DNA of 64,000 nucleotides from Mesostigma viride (lineage: Eukaryota > Streptophyta > Mesostigmatophyceae > Mesostigmatales > Mesostigmataceae): NCBI GenBank assembly GCA_009746045.1, contig RPFO01000106.1:1509711-1573710 (forward strand), given 5' to 3'. Made by a program: the position numbers and the translations under genes. This document shows positions 30,841 to 42,181 of the stretch, in pieces (position 1 is the first letter of the stretch; every line of letters starts with the position of its first letter). Under the pieces are notes generated by a model. It saw only the letters and a list, made by a program, of their open reading frames with translations, was not told the origin of the DNA and did not search any database.

Positions 30841-31239
30841 TTAATTTAAGACGCACTCGCCAATATAATCGGTTACAGCTGAAACACAGTACTTATCGAA
30901 AAAGTTACGCACGTGACAAGTAGCTATTACGACTCCAAAAGCCAAACGAGGCTTGGAAAAGGCCTGAGCTTTCCGGCTCCCAGCCCAACCCACTCGCCAT
31001 CGTCCTTTCCCAGCCGCCTTGGCCCGCAAACCCATCGCCAGCAAACCCATCGCCAAGCGCCTCACCAGGGCCCAAGAAACCGGCTGCCACGATCGCAATT
31101 AAATTGAGCCATTTCCCCCCAAGCCACAAATTCTTTTCTTTCCCTCACTGGCTGGCCCTGACGAAGGAAGAATGCGCAGAAATAGTCCAGTTCTTATAGC
31201 ACAGGAACGCAAGGTCCTCCTTGGGCCCGGCGAGCCCAT
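30841..31239. other. no gene seen
   Basis: Short overlapping ORFs on both strands. A near-repeat, CAAACCCATCGCCA, occurs twice at 31,027-31,055. Nothing recognised. Confidence 0.35.
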
Positions 31240-32460
31240 ACACGCCGCCGATCGATGTGCACACCCTTCGCCTCGCTGCTATTATCGTGTGCAGCTACTT
31301 CCAGCTCACTGAAGACGCCCTCACCGCTATCAGTTAAAGCTCCGCACCCCGGCGGCCTGCGCAGCCGGCAGCCACATCGGCTAGCTTATTCCTCCCTCTG
31401 CAAGGATGACATCCGAGCAGTGCTGGATCGAGGCCGGAGCACGTGACCTGGCCGTTGGCCGGCTGAGTGAGAAGCTGACCTCCCTGAAGACGACGCTCAA
31501 CACGGTGGAGGCCCAGGTCTCCAAATATGTGGAAACCAAGGTCGTCCACAAGCTCCAACCTCAGTTCACGGCGCTGCACACCGCGGCGCAGGCATCTGAG
31601 CAGATGCCAGCTAGCGTCTCAACAAGACGCACGCTGCACTTGTCTCTCGCCTTGAGCAACTAGGTGGAGGGCAACTGTGCGGCGTGCTCATGAAGAAGCT
31701 TGAAGCCATCACCGCCCACACTGACTGAGGCCCTAGCTGGCCACACAGCTAGGTCCCAAAGATAGCGGAGCAGATGGCCACCATGCATCGCATCCCAGCC
31801 TGGCACCCCGGCCGGATGCTGGCGACCTCCCGCAGCTCTCGTATGCAGACCTGCTGCGGATAGCGACCGCCTCAATCACTAGCTGCATGATGCCATCAGC
31901 TACGAAAACTCCAGGAGCTTGAAGACCTTCGCCAGGCACAACAACGGGAGGCCAGCGACCGCGCTCGCCGCGAATGCCGGGTGGTCGGCTGCGTCGCTTC
32001 CCCCTGATGCCAGGTGAGACGTCAACCACCCTTGCCGACGAGCTCAACGACGTACCAGCTCCTTACCCTCATGCATGGGCCTGGTAGGTGAGGTAGAACT
32101 GCGTGGGTGCCACCTGTCCGCCTTCCCATGCACGTACGCACGCCTTACCTCACGGGACAAGGCTCCCCTGCACCAGTCCTGCTCACCTTCCCCTCCGGCC
32201 CCAACTGATCGATCGAGGACAAGTAGCGGTTCCTCTCTCGTCGCAAGAGGCTACACGACCTCACCTGATGCTGGACGACGACCTGACCCCCGCTCGATCA
32301 GCAGCAGCAGCGACGCGACCTGTGGCCGGAATACCTCCGCGACAAGCAGGACCCCCAGAAGCCCATGAGGCCGGTGTACTGGAGGCCGGGGCGGGGACCT
32401 GATGATCAACCACAAGATATGGACGCCCCCTACGTCGGGCTAGAATAGCCCTAGCTTGTA
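31240..32460 (+). pseudogene. ORF1-like retroelement protein, decayed, plus strand
   Basis: Begins with a hydrophilic, probably coiled-coil part (RLSEKLTSLKTTLNTVEAQV near 31,460). It continues in broken frames to LDDDLTPA (32,272) and RRDLWPEYLRDKQDP then RPVYWRPGRGP at 32,320-32,400. The end matches the ORF1 ends at 17.0 and 14.8 kb. This copy preserves the coiled-coil part better than the others. Confidence 0.6.
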
Positions 32461-32659
32461 TTCATTGGTAGTCACTGCATGCCGCCATGGCAGCTAGCCA
32501 TGCCTAGAATGTTTGCCTACTAGTAGCTGTCCCACCATACCTAGTCGTGAACGTGCACCGCTATAGCACACGGTACACATGCAACCAGCCATAGCCTCAG
32601 CTAAGCCCTTGTACAGCCATGCTACGTCCTGTATGATCAGATTACTTGCCCACGCTCCT

Positions 32660-32964
32660 TGTTATGATATGAAGTGAGACAACTATTATGCCTGGACGCA
32701 TGGCGATCCAACGCCGTGGAAGGACTAAGGTAGTTGTCTGAGAGGAAAGACGCGAAAGCCGCGCGCGGCTACATCTCTAGGAAGTAAGAAGACCTGCATG
32801 AAGGGAGGCAGAGGGTAACATGAAAGGTTGATAGGGAAAACACACACGCACACACGTACACACGTGTACACCACCACCACCACCACCACCACCACCACCA
32901 CCACCACCACCACCACCACCACCACCACCACCACCACCACCACCACCACCACCACCACCACCAC

Positions 32965-33019
<55 letters not shown>

Positions 33020-33095
33020 GCAACAACAAAAGCAACCAAAACAAAAGAAGGAAAAGAGGGAACGCATACACTTATACACGAAGGGGCTAAATGAA
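32660..33095 (-). repeat. dispersed repeat, copy 2, with (CAC)n and (CAG)n
   Basis: Inverted homologue of 28,915-29,245. Where copy 1 has (GT)n, this copy has (CAC)n at 32,868-32,968 joined directly to (CAG)n at 32,969-33,018, reading the plus strand. Confidence 0.85.
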
Positions 33096-33840
33096 AAAGT
33101 AAGGAGGATATGTATTATAAAGGGAAAAAGAAAAAAGAAAAAAGAAAAGGAAAGAAAGAAAAAGGAAAGAAAATGTAAATAGGAATAATACGAGCAATAA
33201 TAAATAATGACAATGTACTTAAAGAGTAATAATAATAACAAAACAAAAATGGTATCAAGAAAGAGGTCATTGCTGGGATGTGGTGAGGCACAGGCGATGT
33301 TGGAGAATGGGTCAGGAGTTCGATGTTTCAGCGCCCATGGTGCCCGGCTGGGCCGGGGTCTCCTGTCCAACAGCTAGGGTCTATGAAGCCTCGTGCCCAG
33401 CTCACTCCAGTGAAAAAGTGTAAGGTGAAAAGGGGTAGGCAGTGAAAAAATAGACAGGATTCATAACAAACATAACAGTGAGAGTAATAAAGAGGAGTGG
33501 TACAAAGAGAAGTGGTAAAGGAGAGAAAAAAGGAAAGCAAGAAAAAATATTTTAAAAAATAAAAATAATAAAGTAATAAAATAATTATAACATCGAAATG
33601 AGAAGAAGAACAAATTATTACATACGAGAATACAAAATTGTTGAATATGCATACATAAGAATGACAAGAAGAAAAAGTAAAGTAAAGTTTAAAAAAAGCA
33701 TATAAGCTCACACGGGTCTTATTGCACCCACAGAACTTGCCGGACCGTCTATCGTGTCCGATTAATTGCAGCTGTACGTGGCATGCCTCCGGCATGAAGG
33801 ATAAAGGGGGTCTCTGCCCTTTCTTACTGTTGTGCACATA
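33096..33840. other. A-rich / purine-rich spacer, no gene seen
   Basis: Contains AAAGAAAAAAGAAAAAAG tracts near 33,125-33,175 and AT-rich sequence near 33,540-33,690. A GC-richer island at 33,320-33,420 lies between. The ORFs are low-complexity Phe/Leu runs. Confidence 0.45.
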
Positions 33841-33955
33841 CAGGGATTAAAAGCACTTCGGTGCTCCGTGACTCCCCAATTACGGGAGCATGAGTTTAAT
33901 TAATTAATTAATTAATTAACTACTTAATTAATTAACTAATTAGTTAATAGCTGCC
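33841..33955 (+). mobile_element. retroelement 3' tail (family 1), isolated
   Basis: GTGCTCCGTGACTCCCCAAT followed by TACGGGAGCATGAG and (TTAA)n to about 33,950, with extra TTAATTAACTAATTAG. Same terminal block as the RT copies at 14.2 and 35.9 kb, but without coding sequence. Confidence 0.8.
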
Positions 33956-34107
33956 TTTCATCACATTTGCTTTACTGTTTCCCGTTGTTTTGGTCTGTAC
34001 TCACACTACAGAGCAAGAAGGACCACGGTCGATCTGCATGCAGTACTATGCTGACATACATGCGTCAGCGCCCACGTCAAAATGCATTCTTCTCATAAAT
34101 AGTTTGA

Positions 34108-35921
34108 TAGATAGCCCCAACCATTAGCATCTCGAGCGCAGCCACCGGCTCTGACGAGATTCCGGCCGCAGTTGTAAAACTTGCAGCCGAATTCGAAGAC
34201 ACAGGTGTGATGCTGCTCTTCCGGGACATCTGCAACCGCCTTCTGCTGCCGTCGCAACCACCTCCAGCGGCCTGGCAACACAGTTTTCGCACGATGCTGT
34301 ACAAGAACAAGGGGTCGCCTACCGACCCCGGCAACTACAGAGGGGTGTGCATTCAAAGTGCCCCCCTCAAGCTTCTTATGCGGCTCATCCTGAACCGCCT
34401 GCGCACGGCCCTGGACGGTCACCTCAGCGAGACTCAGCACGGCTTCCGTTCAGGTCGCAACACAGTACAGGCGCTCTTCGCTACTCGCCGACTGGTGGAG
34501 GAACTGCAACGCCTTCAGCCTGATGAGTCCCCTTTGCACCTTGTGCTGGTGGACTTCATCAAAGCCTTCGATTCGGTTTTCTGGCCTGCGCTTTGGGACA
34601 TCCTCGAGTTGTTCCGGATCCCCCGCCCCCTGATTGCTGTCATCCGCAACCTGTATGAAGGGTCCACCACTTCGGTGCGCACTTCTTACGGGACCACGCC
34701 CCCATGCCCTTTACAGAAGGGTGTGTGGCAGGGCTGCGTGCTGTCGCCCTACCTGTTCATTATTGTTGTCGAATACGTAATGATTCAGGCGCGCAAGCGA
34801 TTTGCCCGCATCGTGGGCAGGGAACCAGGAGTGCAGGTTGCTAACAAATTCTGGCATGGCGGTGCGGACACGGAGATTCGGCTAGCAGACATCATTTATG
34901 CAGACGACACCACCCTCTTCGAGGACACTGAGCACGTGCAGACATGGCTTGACTGCCTGGCTCTCGAGGCCCGTGCAGTGGGGCTTGAGGTCAGCAAGAA
35001 GACAGAGGCCCTGGCGGTTGGGCTCACCAACTCACCGCCGCCCCTCTATCTCCTAGACGGCTCTCGAGTCCTGTATCGGGACCGCGTTAAGCTGCTGGGC
35101 AGCCTGCTCCCCAGCTGCGAGGTTGATGTGGACCATCGCATCTCCCTCGCCTGGCACGCTTTACGTCAGTACCGGGCCCTGTGGCGCAAGCCCCTGGGCA
35201 AGATCGAGAAACAGGACCTGTTCAAGGTCCTCGTCCTTCCTGTTCTCACGTATGGCGCCGAGACGTGGACCCTCACCGCCGACCTGGCCCGCAAGCTGGA
35301 CGGCGCGGTCACCAGCATGCTGCGTTCCATTTTCAGAGTAGGATATGCTGCTCATGTCCGCAATGAGGACATGTACCAGGGCATGCCCTATATCACCAGC
35401 ACCATTAAGCAACGCCGCCTGCAGCTTGTAGGGCACCTAGCTCGCACCAACCAGGTAGACACCTCACGTGGCCCCCCCGCAGGACTGCGACCAGCCCAGC
35501 CTGGCCGGCACCTCCTGACGTGGGCTGGGCCTAGTGATGTTAGACGCAAGGCCCGCACCTTCAAGGAACAGCTAGTAGAGGACATGGGGGGCCTCGGCCT
35601 CTCCGTGATTTGGAAGAAGATGATGGACAAGGCCAAGTGGGCCCAGGTCATTGAGGACAATGAGCCCCCCCCAGTGGGGAAGCGCCCGCGTGTGCAGTCC
35701 CGCGGGAGGCACGCCAGATAGCTCCCCCTCGGGCAGCGTGCGGCTGCCTAGATAGATGTTGTAGTTAGAATGCTGTTAGGTAGCTGTAGTATGTAGCCAA
35801 TTACGTAGATAGATTAGACCGGTAGGAATGTTTGCACCCATCCATCCATCCATCGGGGTTAATGCTCCGTGACTCCCCAACGGGAGCACGAGTCTAATTA
35901 ATTAATTAATTAATTAGCATC
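34108..35921 (+). mobile_element. 5'-truncated non-LTR (LINE) retrotransposon with an open reverse transcriptase frame
   Basis: The ORF is open from upstream of Met 34207 to a stop at 35,721 (504 codons from that Met). Blocks in order: YKNKGSPTDPGNYRGVCI, QHGFRSGRNT, LVDFIKAFDSVFWPAL, QKGVWQGCVLSPYLF, IIYADDTTLF (catalytic Asp pair), then RVKLLGSLLP and YGAETWTLTADLARKLDG, typical of the thumb and C-terminal part of LINE RTs. No endonuclease domain and no upstream ORF1 remain, so it is 5'-truncated, as most LINE copies are. The 3' UTR has three CATC units, GTGACTCCCCAACGGGAGCA and (TTAA)n at 35,897-35,917. The intact frame suggests recent insertion. A near-identical half copy lies at 13.3 kb. 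Confidence 0.9.
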
Positions 35922-36272
35922 TCACATGAATATGAAGCATACAACAACTCTGAGACCAGCTGTCTCACTTAAAATCAACGGGGCAATAACTACAAACAGT
36001 TCATGTCAATGTTTCCATTGTCACAAAACAACTTCAACAAAAGGAAATCTTTTGGAAAACCTTTGGCACACGAACCATATTAACCTCTGCCTCGTATGAT
36101 GATGTCCAACCAAAAAAACCCTTATAGCAGCACTTGCCCTGCGATGCCGATTTGCTAGTGCTGGCCTGCCAGTCTTGCCTACATACACAGTGTTGCCAGC
36201 ACCTGCCGGCTGTGTTGCATGCCAGGTCTTGAATTTCCCTGTGGGTGGGTGACTGCACTTAGCCATTCTACA
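35922..36272. other. 3' flank of the NlpC/P60 gene
   Basis: Short minus-strand ORFs only; nothing recognised. It presumably holds the 3' UTR of the gene ending at 36,273. Confidence 0.4.
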
Positions 36273-38591
36273 CTAACTACTGGGGACGTAACAGCGCGTG
36301 ACTCGACCGCCGCCTCTGAAAAGGTTGTAGTAATGCGACGCCACCTTATTCGCAGGGTCATCTGACAGGTAATTAACCTGAATCCCATTGTTACCATGGT
36401 CGGCCCCGGACGAATGGATGTACTGAAGACACGGTGGGGCTGTGGCGGCACCCCCACCATCTTCACTAGTGACAGGCGCAAGTGGTAGCGCAACCACCAT
36501 TCCCACGTGAGTGGCACGGTCGGGCTTGCCAGGCGCTGGCTTCCCAAAAAATACCTGCAACCAGGCCCACATGAAGTACCCACCAGGGGGAAAAACCACT
36601 CCCCCACCCCACCCCGACCCACCCCCAGCCGGATTCCCAACGGCATCGACCCTGAGAAAAGAAAAGAAAAGCAGGGATGCTTGCCCATGTAGTAGTTTGG
36701 AAACATAGTAAAATTCTATCCCATATCTCGATGCCAGTGCACAGGCAATGAGAACAGACGTAAGAAGGGAGGGATGCTTGCCCACAAACACCAAAACATG
36801 CATTTCTACATGGTATCTCAATGCCCCCCAAGATGAAGCCAAATATCATACCAAACTAAAACACCACATGCTCTAGAACATAGAACTACATTACAACGCC
36901 CATCCTCCATCAAGCGACCAGACATGCTTAGTTGCTAGTTATATTGCCTCGCGGCTCGCAAAGGTGCATTACAAGGGGCATGTCCATCGCAGCAGCCTAG
37001 ACCTGAACCACACACGTACCCTGACCCTGTATGCCAGCAGCACCACAGATGCCAGAGTAAGGTAGACGCAAAGCATGCCGAAGCTGTTTGAGTAGATTGA
37101 TGATGCATGCGCACACATGCGAGCGGCAAATGCCAAGAAACTGGCAAGAATAGAACATAACCCTGGAAAAGCATACCCAACTTTATAAGGGCCCAGTCCA
37201 AACAGCAGTGTAGCGAGCAGTGACGAGGTATGCGTCATATTAAATAACAAAGCTGATGTCACTGCAAGCTGGCGTCATACATATGGTAATGAGTAACACT
37301 ATCTTTGCTGATGTCATACGTTGAACCCATTGCTTTACATGGCTTATAACAGCACAATTATTAATCCTTATAATAGCACAATAGCACAATGATTAATCCT
37401 TACAATAGCACAACTGTTAATCCTTATAATAGCACAATAACACAATGATTAATCCTTATAATAGCACAACTATCAATCCTTATATTAGCACAATAGCACA
37501 ATTACTAATCCTTATAACAGCACAATGATTAATCCGAGGCACCCGGTCCGGCATCCCCGCTGAAACTATCACGGAACGCTTTCAATACTGCCGGCAGCTG
37601 CTACCCTACACTCCAAAGGGCATACATACTTCAAACTCCAAAGGGCATCCAATACAAGGGAATGCTGATTCACGGGCTAGACAACAGCGGTGGAGACTTG
37701 CCACTGTTGATACCGTCACAGCGTGCGTACGGGAAAATGGCAACAGAAGAGTACAGGGACACAAATCACGCAGACGTAACCAAGCATTCTCCGCAACATA
37801 CCCACGTCTGAGCTGCCACATATTCTAAGTTGAGCCGCCACAGATTCTAGAATGAGCGGCCACACATTCTAGTATGAGGTCTTCCCCTTGTCCCCCCTCC
37901 TCATCCTCCAACCATAAGCCATTAGCATGAATGGGTAGATATGGGGACACAGTAATGCTGGCTGGCTACCCATGGTTGTCTACCCAACGCTCACCATGAG
38001 GCCCTCTAGGGCATATCTGTGAGTGCGACATGCCGGTTGTTGGTCTCTCGGACTCGGGGCATACAGAACATACCAGGTCGCCTACTTGAAGCTGGTCCAA
38101 GGCAACCGGGTCGACAAACGCTTCCTGGCATTAGCATGAATCATAGAACCGGCCCAGGGAGCACGGGGTAAGGGAAAGCAATTTGTTCAGGCGAGGCGGA
38201 AAGGGAAACAGATATGGTGGAACGAGCTATCGCGTAGGCGCCCGCGGTGGCACCCACCAGAAATACAAATAGAGCGATTGACACTTGTATTCTGTACACG
38301 CAGATGATACGGTGGAGCAAGGCAACAGGCTGCCAACGCAGTGCCGGCTGCGGCATCACTTCCTGATGAGACAGCGGTACACTTGATGGACCATGCTACC
38401 AGCGAAACAGATGTTCTTTCATTGAAAACGGTAACAGCTACCATAAGGCTCAGGCCATAGCGCGGCATGAAGTCTAGGGGACAGCGGGGTAAATACCTTA
38501 GGGGGACAGCTTGCCATGACAGGGTACCTGCTGGTAGGCGTCCCGTGGTACCCAGATGTCGGACGCCGCGAATGCTCGTTGCACTGTGTGC

Positions 38592-38641
<50 letters not shown>

Positions 38642-40798
38642 ATGCCAGGTGCCAGCCAGGACCCACATGCACGCACACGGCCATTGATTGGTGAATGAGC
38701 CATGGAACATAACTGCGATAATGTTGCAAGAAATCGCAGTGCCACGGATGTCCGGTGAGTGCGATCTCTCGCGGAATCCAGCAAACTAAAGCTCTTTCAG
38801 CGTTGCCAAACCAAGTCCTGTCAACGCAGCCAATTTAGAATCCTTTAAACATTGCCAAACTAAATCCTTTCAACATTCAACGCACATCTCACGCATCTCG
38901 CCTCCCCCCCACCCCCCATCCCTCTTCCTTTCCTTCCATGGTAGGGAATAATGGGGAATGAACCAATGCTAAACAATCGGGAAGAATGGCACTAAGTAAA
39001 GGCAGTAAACTAACACAGCACACCAACCAAGTCAAGCAAGGGCGAGTCCCCTAATGTATTGTCTGCCAGCTTAAGTACACGCCTCCTAGCTTCCTGCCAG
39101 CCAATCGCCCAGAACTTTGATAACCTTGCTCTTTTCAACAGCGGGACGAGCGGAGAGGGACCATAGCGAAGGGAAAGGAAACCAGAGACACCAAGGAAGG
39201 AATGCGGTGCGAGTGCAGCCATCAAGCAATCTCTCACAAGCTTACTCCATAACCCATGCCAAAATTGGACTGGACTTGCCGCTCGCCACTGGAAAAACGC
39301 TGGGAAACCACCCAGCAACAGGGTTGCGCAACATGCTCCGCCCCAGCCCAAAGGTTGGGAAGCCTAGCACTCTACTACGCCCAGCGAACTAGATTGGGCA
39401 ATTTTACACCGCCCAGTAAATTAGAGGTACGGCTTCAGAGGGTCGGGTGTTGGTGGAGGAACCTACTCAGCCCGCTGCAGTCGAAGTCCGGAGGCACGGT
39501 GCCCCCCCACAGGTACACATTGGGTGTCGCCATGGCCGCGAACATGTACCCGACGACGGCCGGCATGCGCGAGGCGATGTCCGATGTGGTTGGGCAGTGG
39601 CCAGGGACGCCGGCGCCCGGGTCCCCCCCAGGGGCCCCGTGCACATGCGCGGTCCCTGGCGGCCACTCGCGCTCGTCCCTGGGCAGGCATGCCCAGGCGT
39701 CTGGGTGTATCCATCCAGGGTAGTTGTCCTCGCGCAGGCGAGCGAGGACGGGGGCGCTGCAGGAGCAAGTCATCGACACAGTGGGATATAAATAGAATGG
39801 TAGGTGTCAACAGTAATGGTAGTGGTGGGATAGAAACAGAACAGATAAATAGAATGGTGGGTGTCAACAGTGATGGTAGTGGTGGGATAGAAACAGAACA
39901 GATAAATAGAATGGTGGGTGTCAAGGAGTGTGAGAGCGCCGTACATACAACGTGCACAGTAGTATATGTGTACACGGAAAGGGTGCATAAGCGAAAAAGC
40001 GAATGTGCCTGTGCATGATATACTAGGATAGGATGCATGGCAGTAGATTGTGTGGAGGTCTACCGATGCCTGAGCACTGGACACAGCACCATGCCGCATG
40101 CCGCAAGCCGCATGCCGAGTTTCCAAGTCTGAGATTCCATCACGAGGGTCCTCAAACATGGCAACCCACAGAACTGGTAAACCAGACATGAGCGAGCATG
40201 CGTCACTTGCTTCACTCAGGTACGGTAGGCTGAGCCTTGAGACCATCCCAGCAGTGCTACCCAGACCTGTCGCGCAACTACTAGGAGGCTAACTTGGAGG
40301 CACAACCACAAGAAAAGTAAACTCTAGTAAAGATTGCCAATTAGAGGGTGGCCGCGAGTAGATTTCACTCGGGCATACAGACCACGCCCACAGGGAAACG
40401 GAACGCTCAGCACACAGATGAGCCACAAAAGCCATCAAAAGCCAAACGAACGGCTAGAAATCAGATAGGACTCTGCACGCAGCACGCAACCAAGTCATCT
40501 AAAGGGGTGGCCCCCTGGGCATGGAGCAATTTGTACGGATCACATGCAGCCACTCCACCTCCGTATTGGTGACTGTATCCGTTCCGCAAACAAGAATTAT
40601 GCGAACCGCCATTTCTGTCCCTCCGGCAGTTGCTACCTACCTGGGGACAGGATCCTTGGAGGGATCAAAACTCGGGGTAGGGTCCACCAAGAGGCGGCGA
40701 CCTTTCCATCCTTGTGTCACAAGTCTGTCGCATGCTGGGCTTTCATACACGTTGAAATCGTTGAGTGCGACGAAAACAGCTGCCTCAGGGACCGCCAT
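36273..40798 (-). CDS. NlpC/P60 (C40) cell-wall endopeptidase of cyanobacterial architecture, 5 exons, 278 aa
   Basis: Exons: 40798-40641, 39756-39467, 38583-38528, 38124-38074 and 36554-36273. All are GT-AG, phases agree, and the sum is 279 codons with stop. The N-terminal SH3b-like part reads ALNDFNVYESPACDRLVTQG and APVLARLREDNYPGWI. The NlpC/P60 domain has TPNVYLWGGTVPPDFDCSGL with nucleophile Cys146, FAASDIWVPRDAYQQ, DQLQVGDL, VFFG...THVGMVV with His201, and LQYIHSSGAD with third polar residue His232. This layout is that of cyanobacterial gamma-D-glutamyl-diamino-acid endopeptidases, which cut peptidoglycan stem peptides; the activity is family knowledge. No transit or signal peptide follows the ATG used, and an upstream exon cannot be excluded. 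A plastid role is inference. Introns hold a 57-bp x 3 repeat and a (CA)n run against an acceptor. Confidence 0.88.
37340..37545. repeat. AATCCTTATAATAGCACAAT repeat, about 7 copies
   Basis: Imperfect ~30-bp unit in intron 4 of the NlpC/P60 gene, built from TTAATCCTTATAATAGCACAA with short extensions. Confidence 0.85.
38592..38640. repeat. (GT)n adjoining a 3' splice site
   Basis: About 24 GT units on the plus strand, (CA)n in the transcript, ending about 8 nt before the acceptor of NlpC/P60 exon 3 (AG at 38,585-38,584), where a polypyrimidine tract is usual. Confidence 0.9.
39783..39927. repeat. 57-bp tandem repeat, about 2.6 copies
   Basis: The unit contains ATAAATAGAATGGTGGGTGT then CAACAGTGATGGTAGTGG and GATAGAAACAGAACAG. 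It lies about 30 nt upstream of the exon 2 acceptor of the NlpC/P60 gene. Confidence 0.9.
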
Positions 40799-41520
40799 TT
40801 GCAAGAACACCCGTTTGGCGCTTAGAAATCGTGCGCACTGCCCTGGCACAGCCAATATTTAAGGCTATTTAAAGACAAGCTTTTCAACTCCCCAACCGGA
40901 ATGCGTGACAAGTTAATTATTTGATTATATTTTACGGGAATGCGTGACAAGTTAATTGTTTGATGATATTTTACCCTTGTTTATCATTGCCGTGATTTCC
41001 CTGAATTTTTTTCGTCGCAGGCGCCATGAAGGTGCGCGGGGGATCAGCGACCGCCACGCGGCATCGCACTAGACGTTCTGTTTCCACTTTAAGTACGGTA
41101 AGTACGGCATCATCCATACGCTGCTATAACCTACATGTTCTGCTGTTGCCTGCCACCTTGACCTTCATTCCTTCATGCTAGCATCCCGTTTTTGCCACAA
41201 ACTGGACAGCAAGTCCAGCTTGCTAGTTGCTGCATTGGGTGCACGTAAAATAATGCAATTTCGGGGATGGCAGACCACAAACCTGCTTTCTTTTGCGCGA
41301 AAGCTTGAAAGTGGGTACAAAGTGCAGTTTTTTCTCTGCAGATATGGCGGCGTGGTGATTTTTTCTATAGCGTTATCGGTTTCCTGTGAAGGCTAGAAGG
41401 AATTGGGCTGCGTGGGTACATGCACCTCTGTGCATCGGCGTAAATTCCTGATCAAACATTGATAAAAAAGAGTTCTATAACATTCGGTGCACCATCCATC
41501 GCCGTAATCCCACGTTATCC
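40799..41520. other. intergenic: NlpC/P60 and small-membrane-protein 5' flanks
   Basis: A 38-bp direct repeat, GGAATGCGTGACAAGTTAAT and TTTGAT(T/G)ATATTTTAC, occurs twice at 40,900-40,975. A possible short exon begins ATGAAGGTGCGCGG at 41,026 and ends at a gtaagt at 41,098 (24 codons, basic). I could not link it to a gene with confidence. Confidence 0.4.
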
Positions 41521-41700
41521 ATGACGCCTACTCCCGGGGCAGAAGAAATGGTTCCAGGGGGCGGCAAGGAGATTTTTGTTATGAAACCCAGCGACTTCGT
41601 TTTAATATCGTTGGCGTTCGTCTTCTTCGTCTTCGTCCTGCCAAGAAAGCTATTCCGATGGTGGCGAACTCGCCTTGCCATGTCTGGCAAGAATGATTAG
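41521..41700 (+). CDS. small single-span membrane protein, 59 aa
   Basis: Uninterrupted frame from ATG to TAG. It begins MTPTPGAEEM, then a Gly/Lys linker, then one hydrophobic helix (DFVLISLAFVFFVFVLP, about residues 25-41). It ends in a strongly basic tail, RKLFRWWRTRLAMSGKND. Positive charges after the helix predict N-terminus outside or lumenal and C-terminus in the cytosol or stroma. The single clean helix with a basic WW stop-transfer flank is unlikely by chance. No splice acceptor precedes the ATG, so it is taken as the start. I do not recognise the family; it could also be one exon of a larger gene. Confidence 0.45.
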   Translation: MTPTPGAEEMVPGGGKEIFVMKPSDFVLISLAFVFFVFVLPRKLFRWWRTRLAMSGKND

Positions 41701-42181
41701 TTGCAAGCAGCACCCTTTCTACTCCCAGCCGACATGCTGTTTGCAAGGTATGTGTTGCTATGATAAATATATGCCCAGGTAATTTGTTTGACATTTATTG
41801 CGTATGCAGTCGTAAATTGTGCCTAGTGTCTGCGAATTTTACCGGCACAATTATTGCATGGACGTGCTCGTGCTGTTGTGCTGGCCAGGTCCCTGTGTAT
41901 ATTACCCTTTCGGATGTGAATTGCGTTTTCATTCTGGCAAAAGTGATGGGAGGAGGCTTGGAGACATGACTCTTTCGGCACACCTACTTCTCCTTCTACT
42001 AAACCGTTCGAACTAGCCCCCTTTTTCGGGGTTGCCCTTGCGAAGCTTGTCACTCATTCCCCTAATTTCTGCGCGTATGTCTTGCCCGCGTGTCTTGCGT
42101 GGGCGCCTTGCACTCACATCATGCATCCTTGTCTCAAGGATTTGCCGCTGCAGGCGTTGACCATGCGCAGCAGTGACAGCG
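41701..42181. other. intergenic, 5' flank of the large helical-protein gene
   Basis: A short possible exon, VPVYITLSDVNCVFILAKV, follows an acceptor at 41,889 but cannot be joined to anything. No other coding sequence supported. Confidence 0.35.
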
